Shown piece by piece: positions 11,895 to 22,351 of a stretch of 64,000 nt of DNA; positions within the stretch are counted from its first letter, which is position 1, and every line of letters starts with the position of its first letter. The notes below the pieces were generated by a model. It worked only from the letters and a program-made list of their open reading frames with translations. It was not told the DNA's origin and did no database searches. The stretch spans positions 5,642,001 through 5,706,000 of the forward strand of contig RQOL01000699.1 of NCBI GenBank assembly GCA_013076295.1, read 5' to 3'. Source of the DNA: Sanderia malayensis. Taxonomy: Eukaryota > Cnidaria > Scyphozoa > Semaeostomeae > Pelagiidae. A program made the position numbers and the translations under genes.

Positions 11895-12361
11895 GGCCCC
11901 GTTCACACGATGCCGGATTCATATCGTTTCGGATCGCTTTTCATATCGGATAGCCTTTCTGTTCACACGACACCATGCCAATCCGAAACGTTTCGGATCG
12001 CTTTTCCGGAGTCAAATCACTCCGCTCTGAAGGTGAAACGTTTCGGATCGCTTTTCATATCGGATAGCTTTTGGGCTCGTGTGAACGCATGAATCCGATA
12101 CGCTTTGTGCTCCAAAGCCTCTATTTGCAGCATTGGCGCCAACTATTCGACACTCTCAAGAGCGAGTGATGCTTAGCTGTCACGTGGCAATTGTTTTAAC
12201 AATAGGCATTGATGTGGGCCTGTGGGGCGCGCGGAGCGGAGCGTAGTCGTGTGAACAGAAAACGAAAGTGAATCCGGCATCGTGTGAACAGGAGAAAATT
12301 TCGTATCGGATTGCCTATGGAATCCGAAACGAAGTGAATCCGGCATCGTGTGAACGGGGCC
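11895..12361. mobile_element. 467-bp MITE with TTA target duplication (Harbinger-like)
   Basis: Left end GGCCCCGTTCACACGATGCC and right end GGCATCGTGTGAACGGGGCC are exact inverses that extend through the adjoining GGATTC/GAATCC (26 bp). They are flanked by TTA at 11892-11894 and TTA at 12362-12364. A 3-bp TWA duplication is typical of PIF/Harbinger. The interior has direct copies of GTTTCGGATCGCTTTTC and further GTGTGAACG pieces. It has no coding capacity and depends on a transposase encoded elsewhere. Confidence 0.85.
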
Positions 12362-12364
12362 TTA

Positions 12365-12785
12365 AAGTGAGAGCACATAGTGGAGCGACGAGTCACGAAT
12401 CTTAATAAATGCATCCAGACCTTGGCTGAAGGAAACGGTATTCGATTAATAGATAACAATAATATCGACTTATCCTCGTGTAAACTTCACCTAAATAGAA
12501 AAGGGGACACAATGTCGGCACAAAATTTCTTAAAATTTTTGATAAATATTGAAGAGTAGATGACATCCCAAGTAATTTTGTAGACCACCCTTCTACTACA
12601 GAAATGCCTGTAGCTATACCTGTTCAAAATAGTGAACAGGCTATAAAGTGTGGCCTCAATTACTACAATAACGACAATAACGAGATAGGCCAATGTTCCG
12701 GCTATATAGAACCAAACAATAGGGTAAACGAAACTGAGACTGATTGATGGGAAGAGATGAAAAAATCGTCTGAAACATCCAAAGA
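12365..12785. other. No gene recognised
   Basis: Spacer between the MITE and the LINE remnant. It may include 5' untranslated sequence of the LINE. No motif seen. Confidence 0.35.
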
Positions 12786-14064
12786 ACATTATAATAGGTT
12801 ACGTAAATATCAACTCAATTAGGAACAAGTTTGAAGACTTCTCATACGTGGTAGAAGAAAAAAGTGACATACTGATCATCGATGAAACGAAGTTAAATAC
12901 ATCTTTTCCAAATGACCAGTTCTATATAACTGGTTTTAAACCACCCTGTAGATTAAATATTTCTGAAAATAGCGGTGGACTTTTAGTCTACTTAAGGGAG
13001 GACATCATATCATAAGTAAAAAACTTGAGGGTATTAGGATTCCCAAAGATATTCAAGTAATACCAATAGAAATAAATTTCAGGAAAACAAAATGGTTGAT
13101 ACTACCCATATATAAGAAACCTACCCACAAGACCCAAAATACTTTGTTGATAATATTTCAAATATCGTTGACGGTTTTGGAAAGGCACAAGAAAATGTTC
13201 TAAAATTAGGGGATTTTAACATGGAAGTGCAAGAAAAGGGCATTGCACCACTGCTTAATATGTATCAATAATATAGTCTCCATAAAGGACCAACATGCTT
13301 CAAAACTACAAAGGGTAGATGTATTGACCTAATGCTCACAGAAAACGGAATGTGCGCAAACCCGAGTAAATTTCAAATGATATTTCTGGGTGACAAGCGT
13401 GCCAGCAAATTATGCCTGAATATCAACGGAAAATTTATTTCACAAAGCGAAGAAGTAAAACTCCTGGGTGTTAAAATTGATAGAAAATTGACTTTCGAAA
13501 CACATGTCAAAGAAATATGTGATAAGGTAAACCAGAAAGTAAGTGCTTTTCGGAGGGTTAGACGGTACCTGGGAAAACAAAAGTCACAAGTCCTCTTTAA
13601 CTCTGTTGTAATATCGAATTTTACTTATTGTCCCCTAATCTGGTTATTTTGCAGCGAAGCTGCAAATACTAAGATAAATAAAACACACCAAAGGGCCCTG
13701 AGAGTATTATATGATGAGTATGAATCTACATTCGAACAACTCTTAGAGAAAAGCGGAGCAAAAACGATACACCAAAAAAGCCCTTATGACAGAGATTTAC
13801 AAAACATCGAATAATTTAAATCCTGCATACATGGCAGAATTCTTGATAAAAAAAGATTTACCGTACAATTTACATAAAAAAGATCTGTGTAAGCTCCCAG
13901 CCGCAAAGTCTCTAATGTTTGGAACAAGCTCACTTTCATTTAAAGGAAGTTTGCTATGGAATACTCTCGGGGACAATGTAAAAAGGGTCAACACAATTCA
14001 GAAATTTAAGAAAGAAATACGCCACCGGGATGGCAAAAATTGTGCATGCCATATTTGCGCATAG
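12786..14064 (+). pseudogene. CR1/Jockey-type LINE remnant lacking the RT core
   Basis: The 5' part (12800-13330, several stops) encodes an AP endonuclease-like domain with VNINSIRNKFEDF, IDETKLNTSF, SGGLLVYLRED and a degraded GDFNMEV. It ends in TCFKTTKGRCIDLMLT. The sequence then passes in frame, at about 13340, straight to ENGMCANPSKFQMIFLG, which normally follows the reverse-transcriptase YADD region. It continues through the post-RT domain (VKLLGVKIDRKLTFETHV, HQRALRVLY). A frame change near 13785 leads to the C-terminal segment (LWNTLGDNVKR..) ending at 14064. The whole RT catalytic core is therefore absent. AT-rich sequence with GATAAA units follows, as is usual at LINE 3' ends. Confidence 0.8.
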
Positions 14065-14738
14065 GTTAAGATAAAGATAAATTATTATTGATGATTTTTT
14101 TATTAGTTTTTTGTAATCACGTTTTTAAATTTAAATTTGCCAGTTGGTTTAAATTAGTATAAGTTTTATATGAATTCCTATATTACTATGTAGTTACCAA
14201 CTTTTTGAAATGAAATGAAATTTAGGAGCCGCCATAAAAAGGACCCTAAGTCTTGAAAAACGTATTGGTATCGGCACTGATGGGTACAGCACAATGGTAA
14301 GGATTCACCACAGTGTGCCTACCTATTATAAAAACTTGGTCCCAGAAATCGTCATGTTCAAATGTGTGTGCATCAGCCTACAACTCGCGGCCAGCGATGC
14401 AGTTGAAGTCATGCCAGCTCATATTAACTTCATGGTGAGGGAATCATAAAACTGGTTCTCACACAGCACAAAACGCCTCATACAGTACAAAGAGCTCCAT
14501 AACAGACGAAATCGCAAAAAAACTTCTGCAGTTAAGTGCAACAAGATGGAGGAATCGATATGAATAGATAAAAAAATAATTGACCAATGGGAATCTCTCA
14601 TGCTATGTTTCAGAATGGCAGGTTCTGGTGAGGGGAAATGTTATACTGCCCGACGTGGACATTAAATCAATTTAGTTGAATTGTTATCGCTGAGCATTAT
14701 ATTTCACAACTTGTCTCTATTTTTTCTTTTCATTGCAG
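14065..14738. other. No gene recognised
   Basis: Short degraded frames only. It may contain 3' tail sequence of the preceding LINE and upstream, highly decayed sequence of the pogo remnant that follows. Confidence 0.35.
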
Positions 14739-15363
14739 CTTATGCAAAGGCTGCTACAATTGAAAATGCTTTTAATGGTTTTCGCTGTACAGGAATAGTT
14801 CCATTTAACAAAGAAATTTTTCCAGAATCTGACTTTCTTTCTGGTCAAGATTAAATGAGACTATAAAGCAAGCTGAAAGTCAACCAAAATTTACAAAGGA
14901 AATTGAACCTCCATTCAAAGTATTGACCCAAAAGACAAATCCATCAACACAAAGCTCACCTGATATAAGCAGTTTCTCAAAGGATATCAGTTTTAAAGAA
15001 ATAATGAAAGTGCTAGATAATTTAGAGAAAAACAAAAAAAGAAGTGAAGAATCAGAAATTCTCACAAGCACACCACTCAAAAAAAGATTGCCAGAAAGTG
15101 ATAAGAAAAGAGGAACAAGCCAGCAAAAAAAGATCAAAATCTCAAAGTGCAGTCAAAAATTATGAAAATTGCAATACAGCAAAGAAAAAGAGAAACCAAA
15201 GAAAGCAAAAAAAGTACAGGAACGTGGAAAAGTTAATATGACAGATTGCCAGTGCCTATTTTGCAATGGATGCCAGCATGATTCACAACCTGGTGAGACA
15301 TGGATGCAGTGTACCGATTGCCACATGTGGCTACATGAAACGTGCTGTGTTGGTTTAGCATGA
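14739..15363 (+). pseudogene. C-terminal part of a second pogo-type transposase
   Basis: Starts with YAKAATIENAFNGFRCTGIVPFN, matching the segment SATVENAVSGFKTTGIHPFN of the transposase at 8690. A lysine-rich linker with KKRSEESEILTSTPLKKRL corresponds to the KKRSEESQIITSSPYKRSL linker of the other copy. Two frame changes (about 14853 and 15165) separate these from the finger CLFCNGCQHDSQPGETWMQC..C..WLHETCC (about 15255-15350). The DDE core is missing, so this is a 5'-truncated relic, related to but distinct from the 7568-9296 copy. Confidence 0.75.
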
Positions 15364-16707
15364 CCTGGTTTTATTTGTAACTTCTTTGACTATTTCCCAA
15401 CTTTTTTGCAAATGTTCAGCAAGATCGTATAACGGTTGAATACAATAACATGTTGCAAGCTAACCTAAAGATGAAATGGTTATCCCTATAAAGGCAGAAA
15501 ATCAACTATTGGGCGGGGGCTTCCATCTATCCGTCAGTAAAATGCATCGTCATCAGAGATTCGATGCAGGATTCTACCCAAGGAAAAGGAAAATTCAAAG
15601 CTGAGATAAAGTAATAAGGAGCAAATGAAAGATATGGTTTTCTGGCAACGTATGAAGAAAAGAGATTGATAAGCACGTTCTGGGACGAATTGGAACAGAT
15701 GTTGCAAAAAGGGACAACTGATTATGGAATAGGTGCTGTTAAAGTTGCACTGTATAAATTCTTCTGCAAGCCAAAGTCCGACGATGATCACTTTGCAATC
15801 AGCTTGCGAGCATCGAACATCACAGTTATGTGTTCACAAAATTGCAACTCATTGATTACGTAATTTTGCCATGTATTTGGAACAATATAAAGATATCTAC
15901 GAGGCAGCATGGGACAGAGTCCCTGCGCGTGCGCTTAAGTATAGGGACATAACATTTCCACATTCCAAAAACGTGTGAGAGGCATGGTACGAGCAACTTG
16001 CCATTTGACAACAGAAAATTTGAAGCTGGAAATAAAGAATTGTGTGGTTTCAACACCATGCACTATAGGTTGTATATATGTCGCTGACATAAAACGTAGT
16101 TATTAGAGGATCCAACTTCATCTTTGTTTTCATTTAATGCAAAATAATTTTTTTACTGCTGCAAAATGTAATAAGCAAGAGGGATGTGGGCACAAAAAAA
16201 CAGGGAGGGGGCAATTTCATATAACCGTTAAGTTCATCTCTCAAAATAGAAAGTCTTTATAAACTACAGATTCTTTTTTTTCAATGTTATACATACTTAC
16301 TTAAAAAAAACACAATATTTAGTATCCCAAAGTCGCACAAAATCATAAAATGACAGAAAATGAACATTCCTACGCTAGTTGCAGAACGGAAGAAATTTCA
16401 GAAAGGAAGAAAACTCAAATTTTCGTACCATATTTGGCCAAGATTAAAAATTTGCAATGGCAAATACACAAGAATAATAAAAAATGAAGTCTTTGAATGA
16501 TGATCAACAGAAAAAGAAAGGAAGACTCACAAATGAAGCAAAAATGGCCCTCAAAAAGAGTTTTCAAGTATAATTTCTAGTTCAGCAACAACTATTATTG
16601 TCATTATTGCTTTGAATATTCAACATGACATAGTACAAACCAAAACACACCAAAATCTGAGGACTTGACTCACAATGTCACGCCCTCAGTTCACAGGTCA
16701 CCACATA
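15364..16707. other. No gene recognised
   Basis: AT-rich DNA with short ORFs (for example 15666-15863 plus strand) that show no motif I can name. Confidence 0.4.
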
Positions 16708-17665
16708 CAGTCAACTCTGTCTAATTCGAACTCCATGGGGGAATCCAAATTTGCTCGAATTATGGAAAGTTCGAATTATACGAGTTTTCATGAAGTGCCA
16801 TGTTTTACCCCTAGTTACCCCCATATTTCCGTCTTATGGCCATATCTCCGTCTTATGGCCATAAACTAAATTTTATGACCATTTTTATGGACTAAAGGCA
16901 TTTTAAAGCAGCAAAACCGTTTATTAATTATTATAATAGAAAACAGAATATATATGGATTAAGTCACAACGTAGAAAATTGTTTTGCAAAGCGTCCATTA
17001 CTGCCTTTGTCTAAGTGCGCCAAGACTTTGTCACCTTTGAGCACACCGAAGGCATATTTATCCGTTGGGTTCTCTGGTTGTATTTTAGCTTCTAAAGACT
17101 CATTAATTACAGGTCTCCATACACTTTGGTACACGTGATAACCTTTTACATGAGATAGAACGCTGCAATTTTTCGTAACAATAGCCGGCAGTTCAACATC
17201 GAAAGGAATTGAAATTTCATTTATTGGCTTTAATACCTCCTCTGCATCTTCAATGAATTTGACAGGCTTGGGTACTTTAATTAGTGCCATTAATAAAGTT
17301 CTACTGAGCGGATCTGACTTCTAGAAAGTGCCCCGCTTAAACAGCGTTGTAAAAATCACTTTCTGTATTAAGTCTCTGCAAGTCAATTTGGGTCAATTTG
17401 CCTAATGAGGCAAGCTTCAATGGGCTTCCAAGAGACCAGAGCAAAAATAAAGAAGTTATGTCATCAGGTAATTAACTGAAATTAACGCAAAGTTCGAATT
17501 ACAGAGGGTTTTTTCTGACAGGACAAAAAAATGGTCGACTTACAAAAAGTTCGAATTATAGAGATTCGAACTGGGTTTGTTAGGAATTTTTCAAGGGACA
17601 ACAGAATTTGGTTCGAGTTAGTGAAAGTTCGAATTACACGAGCTCAAATTGGACGGAGTTGACTG
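16708..17665. mobile_element. 958-bp pogo-type non-autonomous element carrying a HIRAN-like ORF
   Basis: Left end CAGTCAACTCTGTCTAATTC and right end (inverse) CAGTCAACTCCGTCCAATTT are flanked by TA on both sides (16706-16707 and 17666-17667), as in pogo/mariner elements. Subterminal GTTCGAATTA motifs recur at both ends (16760-16785, 17490-17500, 17545-17560, 17625-17635) and could be transposase-binding sites. It encodes no transposase. Instead a minus-strand ORF (16964-17290) fills the middle. Confidence 0.8.
16964..17290 (-). CDS. Small HIRAN-domain-like protein inside a TIR element
   Basis: An uninterrupted 108-residue frame with ATG at 17290 and TGA at 16964-16966, followed about 40 bp on by an AATAAA (minus strand, near 16920). 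Residues about 47-100 (VKGYHVYQSVWRP, then N-P-T-D-K-Y-A-F-G-V-L-K-G-D-K-V-L-A-H-L) follow the HIRAN pattern: a hydrophobic strand with GYHVY, a central N..D.yA..V motif, and a second strand ending near G/A-H-L. HIRAN domains bind 3' DNA ends in helicases such as HLTF; stand-alone copies are common in cnidarians and their role is unknown. It has no helicase or nuclease domain and is likely truncated or a captured exon. It lies within the TIRs of the 958-bp element. Whether it is expressed is unknown. Confidence 0.55.
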   Translation of the reverse strand: MALIKVPKPVKFIEDAEEVLKPINEISIPFDVELPAIVTKNCSVLSHVKGYHVYQSVWRPVINESLEAKIQPENPTDKYAFGVLKGDKVLAHLDKGSNGRFAKQFSTL

Positions 17666-17871
17666 TATATAAGAAATTTTACAAGACACAATAGAAGCAA
17701 GTTTATTTGTAGTCACTCAAGAAGAGACCAAAACTGTGGCATTTAAGCTGACCTCGACAATTGGATAAATGCCAACTACTGGGCTTCACACAAAAATGAA
17801 AGTGCCCATCTTCAAAGCATACAAAAGGGTGGACGTTTTATAATGGAAAATTGCCGCCAACTAGAAAAAAC

Positions 17872-17940
17872 TGGCACACCCACAACATTGATAGCATCGT
17901 GTTATGGGCAGCAATGTGTTTGGCATTCTTCGGTATGTGT
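17872..17940 (+). pseudogene. Possible tyrosine-recombinase (DIRS/Crypton-like) fragment
   Basis: One short frame reads WHTHNIDSIVLWAAMCLAFFGM, which resembles the LWAACCLxFFGFLRxGE segment of DIRS/Crypton tyrosine recombinases found in cnidarians. Flanking sequence is not recognisable. The ORFs at 18093-18314 and 18277-18498 have no motif I can name. Confidence 0.3.
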
Positions 17941-18600
17941 AATAGACTAAAATTTTACCTTTTGCCATAGAACTGTTGACTTGTTATATTTGCGCAAGTC
18001 AAAGACAGGCATGATGTATATTACCAAGAATATGTTATTTTAATTGTGCTGTATTACAAAGCCATGATACAGTTGGACTGAAAGAGCACTCAATGAAAGA
18101 ACTTCAAGGTCTTACTTTTGATTTACAGAAACCTGCAAAAAATACGTTGGTTGAGATATTTCATTTCATCTCTACATTTACAGATAAGATAGATTACTTT
18201 CAATATCTGAACAAAAGCTCTTCTGATGTTGCATACTATCAGTTCAAAAAGGTTCTTAAGGTATTAGCAAAATGGTTTGGAACAGCTTCAAAAAATATGG
18301 TTTATCATCCATGAAATCATTGCCGTAAGCCAAGTAAACATATTAATGCTATCTCTGAAAATTGCAATTGCCAATGGTGGTGGCAAACCTGAGGCAAAAT
18401 ACACTCCCGTTCAAAATATATTGAGACACCTTCGAAATTTCGAAGACGTTTTATGTAAACAAATAGTGTTGCACCCTTTTTTAATTCTTTACAAATAAGT
18501 AATAAAGTAATATATTTGTATGAAATTTTCAGAAAGTGTCGTCTATGCTTCGAATTCTACAAATATGCCAAAAATGTCGAAGAAAAATAACGGTGGAAAT
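17941..18600. other. No gene recognised
   Basis: AT-rich sequence with two overlapping short plus-strand ORFs of unknown nature (18093-18314, 18277-18498). A phase-shifted pair like this suggests a decayed coding segment. Confidence 0.3.
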
Positions 18601-18624
18601 GATTTTAGGCCTTAAAACATAAAC

Positions 18625-19335
18625 ATGGGGATTTTCAAAAATAAGGAAATTTCCTATGAAAAGCGTTTAGAAATTGTATTTTATAAAAACAATGAAAAAA
18701 GCTATCGCGAAATTGCTTCCATTATTGGATGCTCTAGAAATGCAGCTTTTAATATCTGTAAAAAGTATTATCGCACAAGATCTGTGAAAATTTGCCAAAA
18801 GTTGGACAGCCAAGAAAGTTCGCGACGCCAAGAGACGAACGATCTCTTTTGAGGGAGTTACGCAACAGCAGGTTTGAGTCGTTACAAAAGATAATATCTT
18901 CTTGTAAAAGAAAATTAAATTTTGAAAAATTGGCCAAAAACACGACAAGAAAAATCATAAAAAAACACAAATTTTCAAGCAGAATCAGAAAAGTGTTCTT
19001 TGATTACAAAAGTCAATCGTCGTCGAAGAGTTCAATGGGTGAAGGCCGTCAAGAAGTGGGGTCAGGGACGACTGGGCAGATGTTATTTTTTCTGATGAGT
19101 GTAGGTTTGGGCTGCAAAATGATGCTGGAAGGCTTAGAGTCTGGAGGAAGGGGGGGAGTCAACCCTAATTATTACAGGCCGGTTTTTATGAGGGCCCCCT
19201 CTGTTATGGTGTGGCGCTGCATTAGCAAAAATGGTTACGATTCCATACAAGCAAGCCTGAAAGCTGTAATTCAAAGTAAAGGCCACATGACAAAATATTG
19301 ACATCTTTTTGGAAGAACGCTCCTTGACTTAAATG
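18625..19335 (+). pseudogene. Tc1/mariner transposase remnant
   Basis: The ATG at 18625 starts an N-terminal helix-turn-helix (SYEKRLEIVFYKNNEKSYRE.. GCSRNAAFNICKKY). A frame change near 18795 leads to VGQPRKFATPRDERSLLREL, the linker between the two DNA-binding domains. A second frame change near 19030 precedes the catalytic region. There DVIFSDECRFGLQND (about 19078-19120, first catalytic Asp region) can be read in one frame and NPNYYRPVFMRAPSVMVWRCISKNG (19160-19245) in another. The rest of the catalytic domain, with the second and third acidic residues (..LFLDGNAPCH-like region), is missing or degraded. No terminal repeats were found. Confidence 0.8.
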
Positions 19336-19497
19336 TTAATTTATTTATTGATATTGTAATGTTCTTAGATTGTTTTGTTAGTTCTTTGTGAAGCGAAATC
19401 ACTTGAAATTCCGACTCTGATGAAATTTCTTTTCCGTGTGCGTTTGTCTGTGAAACAACTTAAATTTGTTCAGGTTTCTCTGAGCGATGTTCAAGTC

Positions 19498-19710
19498 ATG
19501 TGACTTAGCCAATAACCCTAGGCCAACATGGAACCCTAACCCTAGGCCAACATGAAAAAACTCGAGATTAAACATGGAACACCATAGATGTAAACCGCTA
19601 TTAAACAGAAACAAAACAAAAAACAAAAATCAGATAAGAAAAATTGCAAACGCATATGAACTTAATTCAATATTTGAATATAAATATAACAATAACCCTA
19701 GGCCATTCAA
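19498..19710. repeat. CCCTAGGCCAACATG repeats with telomere-like CCCTAA
   Basis: AACCCTAGGCCAACATGGAA occurs twice (19508 and 19536), the second preceded by ACCCTAACCCTAGG, and AACCCTAGGCCATTC appears again at 19693. Two adjacent CCCTAA units resemble the animal telomere repeat, but the stretch is too short to be a telomere. Confidence 0.5.
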
Positions 19711-20482
19711 GTCATGTCAATATTTCATCGATAAAATCATTAAAACTGAACAAATCGGATGTTTTTTAAGATGTAATTCAAAAGTTGAAGCATTTCTTGT
19801 TAATTATGAGTATTTTTAAGATTGCTTAGACTACGTTTTCTCAAAGAGAGGGTCGCACATATTAGGGCAATTTTCCTTAACAAAACGTTGAAAACGCAAC
19901 GCCATGATTCTTTTATCGAAGTGTCCCAATATATTTTGAACGGGAGTGTATTTCAAGGCAAGGTGGATGCAAAAAAGCAGCGATGTTATCAGTCCAATAA
20001 AATCATAAAGTTAAGAACACAATTCGCTGGTTGGTTCCAGGTGTCACAGAGCCATAAAGAATACACAGAGCCATAAAGAAAGGAACTGCATAAAAGTGTT
20101 TAGAAATTTACTGTTCACAACTGCTTCAAAAACCTTGTCAATAAATACTATCATTCAAAAGTTGTTTATAGAAACAAGAACATACCTGCTAAGTATCCAA
20201 ATCTTCTTCAAGATAAACATGTGAATTACTCTGGCTGTACTTTGAATTTTTGTAACTATGGAAAGAAAACAAGTTGGCTCCGAAATTGTAACTATGAAAA
20301 GAAGCCAGGGCTATGTCATAATAACAGAATCACAAGTTTATTTTATATACAACAAAACGAAACCTTGAAAAAATTTGATCTTTTTGCAAACCTTTAAAAG
20401 GATCATCAAGAAAACAAGACATTAGAGACAAGGATTAAGACAACAGTGAACAAGAGTCACCAAGAAAAGCTCACAATATGCT
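19711..20482. other. No gene recognised
   Basis: AT-rich. The plus-strand ORF 19822-20076 and a following open stretch (20110-20395) show no motif. They could be decayed coding DNA of an unknown element. Confidence 0.3.
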
Positions 20483-20489
20483 CGCAAGG

Positions 20490-20735
20490 GGGGCAGAGAT
20501 GGTAGGAAAAAGCCAACCAAAGTTAAAGAAAGGTTCTACGCAGTAAAAGTCGGGGTGAAACCAAGAATATATAAGACATGGAAAGAATGTCAGAAGCATA
20601 TTAATGGATACCCAGGAGCATTATATAAATCCCTTACAACAGAGAGGGAAGCAAGGGATTGCATAGAAGGAAAGGAAGAAAAAAACAAGATAGAAGAGGA
20701 GAAGAACAAAGAGATCAATGAATACCAAAAATGAA
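20490..20735 (+). pseudogene. RNase H1 N-terminal (viroplasmin-type) hybrid-binding domain
   Basis: An open frame reads GRDGRKKPTKVKERFYAVKV, then G-V-K-P-R-I-Y-K-T-W-K-E-C-Q-K-H-I-N-G-Y-P-G-A, then YKSLTTEREARDCIEG (about 20533-20680). This is the full pattern of the caulimovirus viroplasmin/RNase H1 N-terminal domain: FYAVkvG..pGIY.tW.ec..qv.gypga.yKsf.t..eA. The domain binds RNA/DNA hybrids. Here it opens the ORF1-like region of a non-LTR element, and an acidic tail follows up to a TGA near 20733. A frame change then continues (about 20755-20832) into the insertion site of the foldback element. No in-frame ATG stands out, so the start is uncertain. Confidence 0.75.
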
Positions 20736-20832
20736 ATGAAGGATGACAGTGATAGTGCTGGGGAGAGTGTCAAGTATCGGAGCAGGAAATTAACGGAAGA
20801 GAAAATGATGACGAAGGACAAGTAGGTTTGAC

Positions 20833-21736
20833 CATAGAGATAGGATATAATATACACTAGAGTGCGAACCAGGCCCCGGGCGGTGACGCAGTTTGGACGC
20901 CATCTTGTTGGAGGCTCATTTCAGAATTTCACGGTCTGAACCATTATATTTTGAACAAGAATTACGTGGATGTTACGATTGTTTAACCTCAAATAAAGAT
21001 CGGAACCTTCATAATATCATAGTCGGTTCAATATGTTGAAGTTTTGTTGTTGGATCGAATGTATTACTACTATTTTTAGAAAGACGGATTTCCATTTTAC
21101 CGACTGCCCCCAAATAGGGTAAATTAAATATCAATCGATCGGAAGTGACCTCCTGAGTATGAATCTGCAATAATTTTCACAAAAGACCTCTGCATTTAAA
21201 AGATTTTAGCAATATTTTTACTTGCGCCCACCTTTAGTTGCTGTCGATCGGTGATTTGTAGGTGTTAGGCCCCCGATAAAAAGGGGCATAACTTTTGAAT
21301 GCGGGCGTGTTGCACAAATTTTATTGCAGATTCATACTCAGGAGATCATTGCGTATCAATTGATATCTAATTTACCTAGTTTGGGCGTCGTTCGTAAAAA
21401 ACAAATTCGCCCGTACTTCGTATCGCAAAATGCCAAGGCCACTGTTTTCATATAGCACTCCACAGCAAAATATGGTCTTCTGGAAATGGTAGTAATACAT
21501 TCGATCCACCAATAAAACTTTAATATGTTTAACCGACCATGATTTGAGGAACATTTGAGTATTTCTTTGATCTTCAGCTATAATAATATCTACGTATTTT
21601 ACATTTGAATTATAAGGCTTCAGACCGTAAATTTCGTCCGCGAGCCTCCAACAAGATGGCCGCCAATGCTTCAACTTTTGTATCGATGCGTCAATTGGAG
21701 TGCGCACTCTAGTGTATCTTATATCCTATCTCTATG
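20833..21736. mobile_element. 904-bp foldback element with 8-bp target duplication
   Basis: Both ends begin CATAGAGATAGGATATAA and continue ATACACTAGAGTGCG (one mismatch). They are flanked by GGTTTGAC at 20825-20832 and an identical GGTTTGAC at 21737-21744. The inverted homology continues deep into the element: CCATCTTGTTGGAGGCTC near both ends, a TAATACATTCGATCC block, and GATTCATACTCAGGAG against CTCCTGAGTATGAATC around the centre. Most of the element therefore folds on itself. An 8-bp duplication and CA..TG ends fit hAT or P superfamilies. It is non-coding. Confidence 0.85.
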
Positions 21737-21744
21737 GGTTTGAC

Positions 21745-22351
21745 AGACTTAGTCGACAGCGAAAATGAGGGAGAAGATTTTATCTTAAGACCACCTGTGA
21801 CCAACAGCATAGATAAAGAGAAAAGGACTGATGATGCGAAACAGGAAGAAAAGAAAGAAGATAATACCTGTGGAAAGTGTCAACGAATAGTCACAGAAAA
21901 AGAAAAAGCAGTACAATGTGACCATAGTCAGAAATGGTATCATGCCAGTAAAAAGTGTGGTGAGAATATCGGAAAGATTCATGAGATAATTAAGAAATGG
22001 GAGAAGTTAGAAGATGAAACAGAAGAAGAAGAAGAAGAAGAAGAAGAAGAAGAAGAAGAGCATCTACAATGGATATACAATCAATGCATTGGTAAAAGAG
22101 AGGATCTGTTGAAATTAGTAAGAGAGCTGAGGCAAGAGTTGCAAAATAAACAAGAAGAGGACACAAGAAAAGAAGATAGGCTAGTTCAACAAAGGAATGA
22201 AATAAGAAAGATGAGGAAAGTTAATCAAGAAACAGAGAAAATGAGAGAAGAACTAGAAGAAAGCAAGAGGGTGATAGAGCAGATGAAACTGGACGCAGAT
22301 ATTCAAGGCAAGCTACAGAAAGAAGAAAAAGAAACAAACAAAAGGAGATAG
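21745..22351 (+). pseudogene. ORF1 continuation: PHD-like finger, acidic run, coiled coil
   Basis: Continues the coding frame of the viroplasmin-containing ORF on the far side of the inserted element (GQVGLT before, DLVDSENEGEDFI after). Residues encoded near 21867-21960 show C-x2-C..C-x2-(H)..W-Y-H..C, a PHD-type zinc finger, with its last pair near HLQWIYNQC. An imperfect acidic GAA-repeat run (about 15 Glu, 22019-22060) has expanded inside the finger. A long Lys/Glu/Arg-rich coiled coil follows to a TAG at 22349-22351. Coiled coils are common in LINE ORF1 proteins and support multimerisation on RNA. Confidence 0.6.

Noticed and set aside
19085..19110. CTGATGAG hammerhead-like start
   Set aside because: It encodes the DEC motif of the Tc1 transposase and lacks the GAAA and stem parts.
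21818..21836. CTGATGATGCGAAAC, resembling a hammerhead ribozyme core
   Set aside because: There is no room for stem II between the core parts and no closing stems; it lies in coding DNA.
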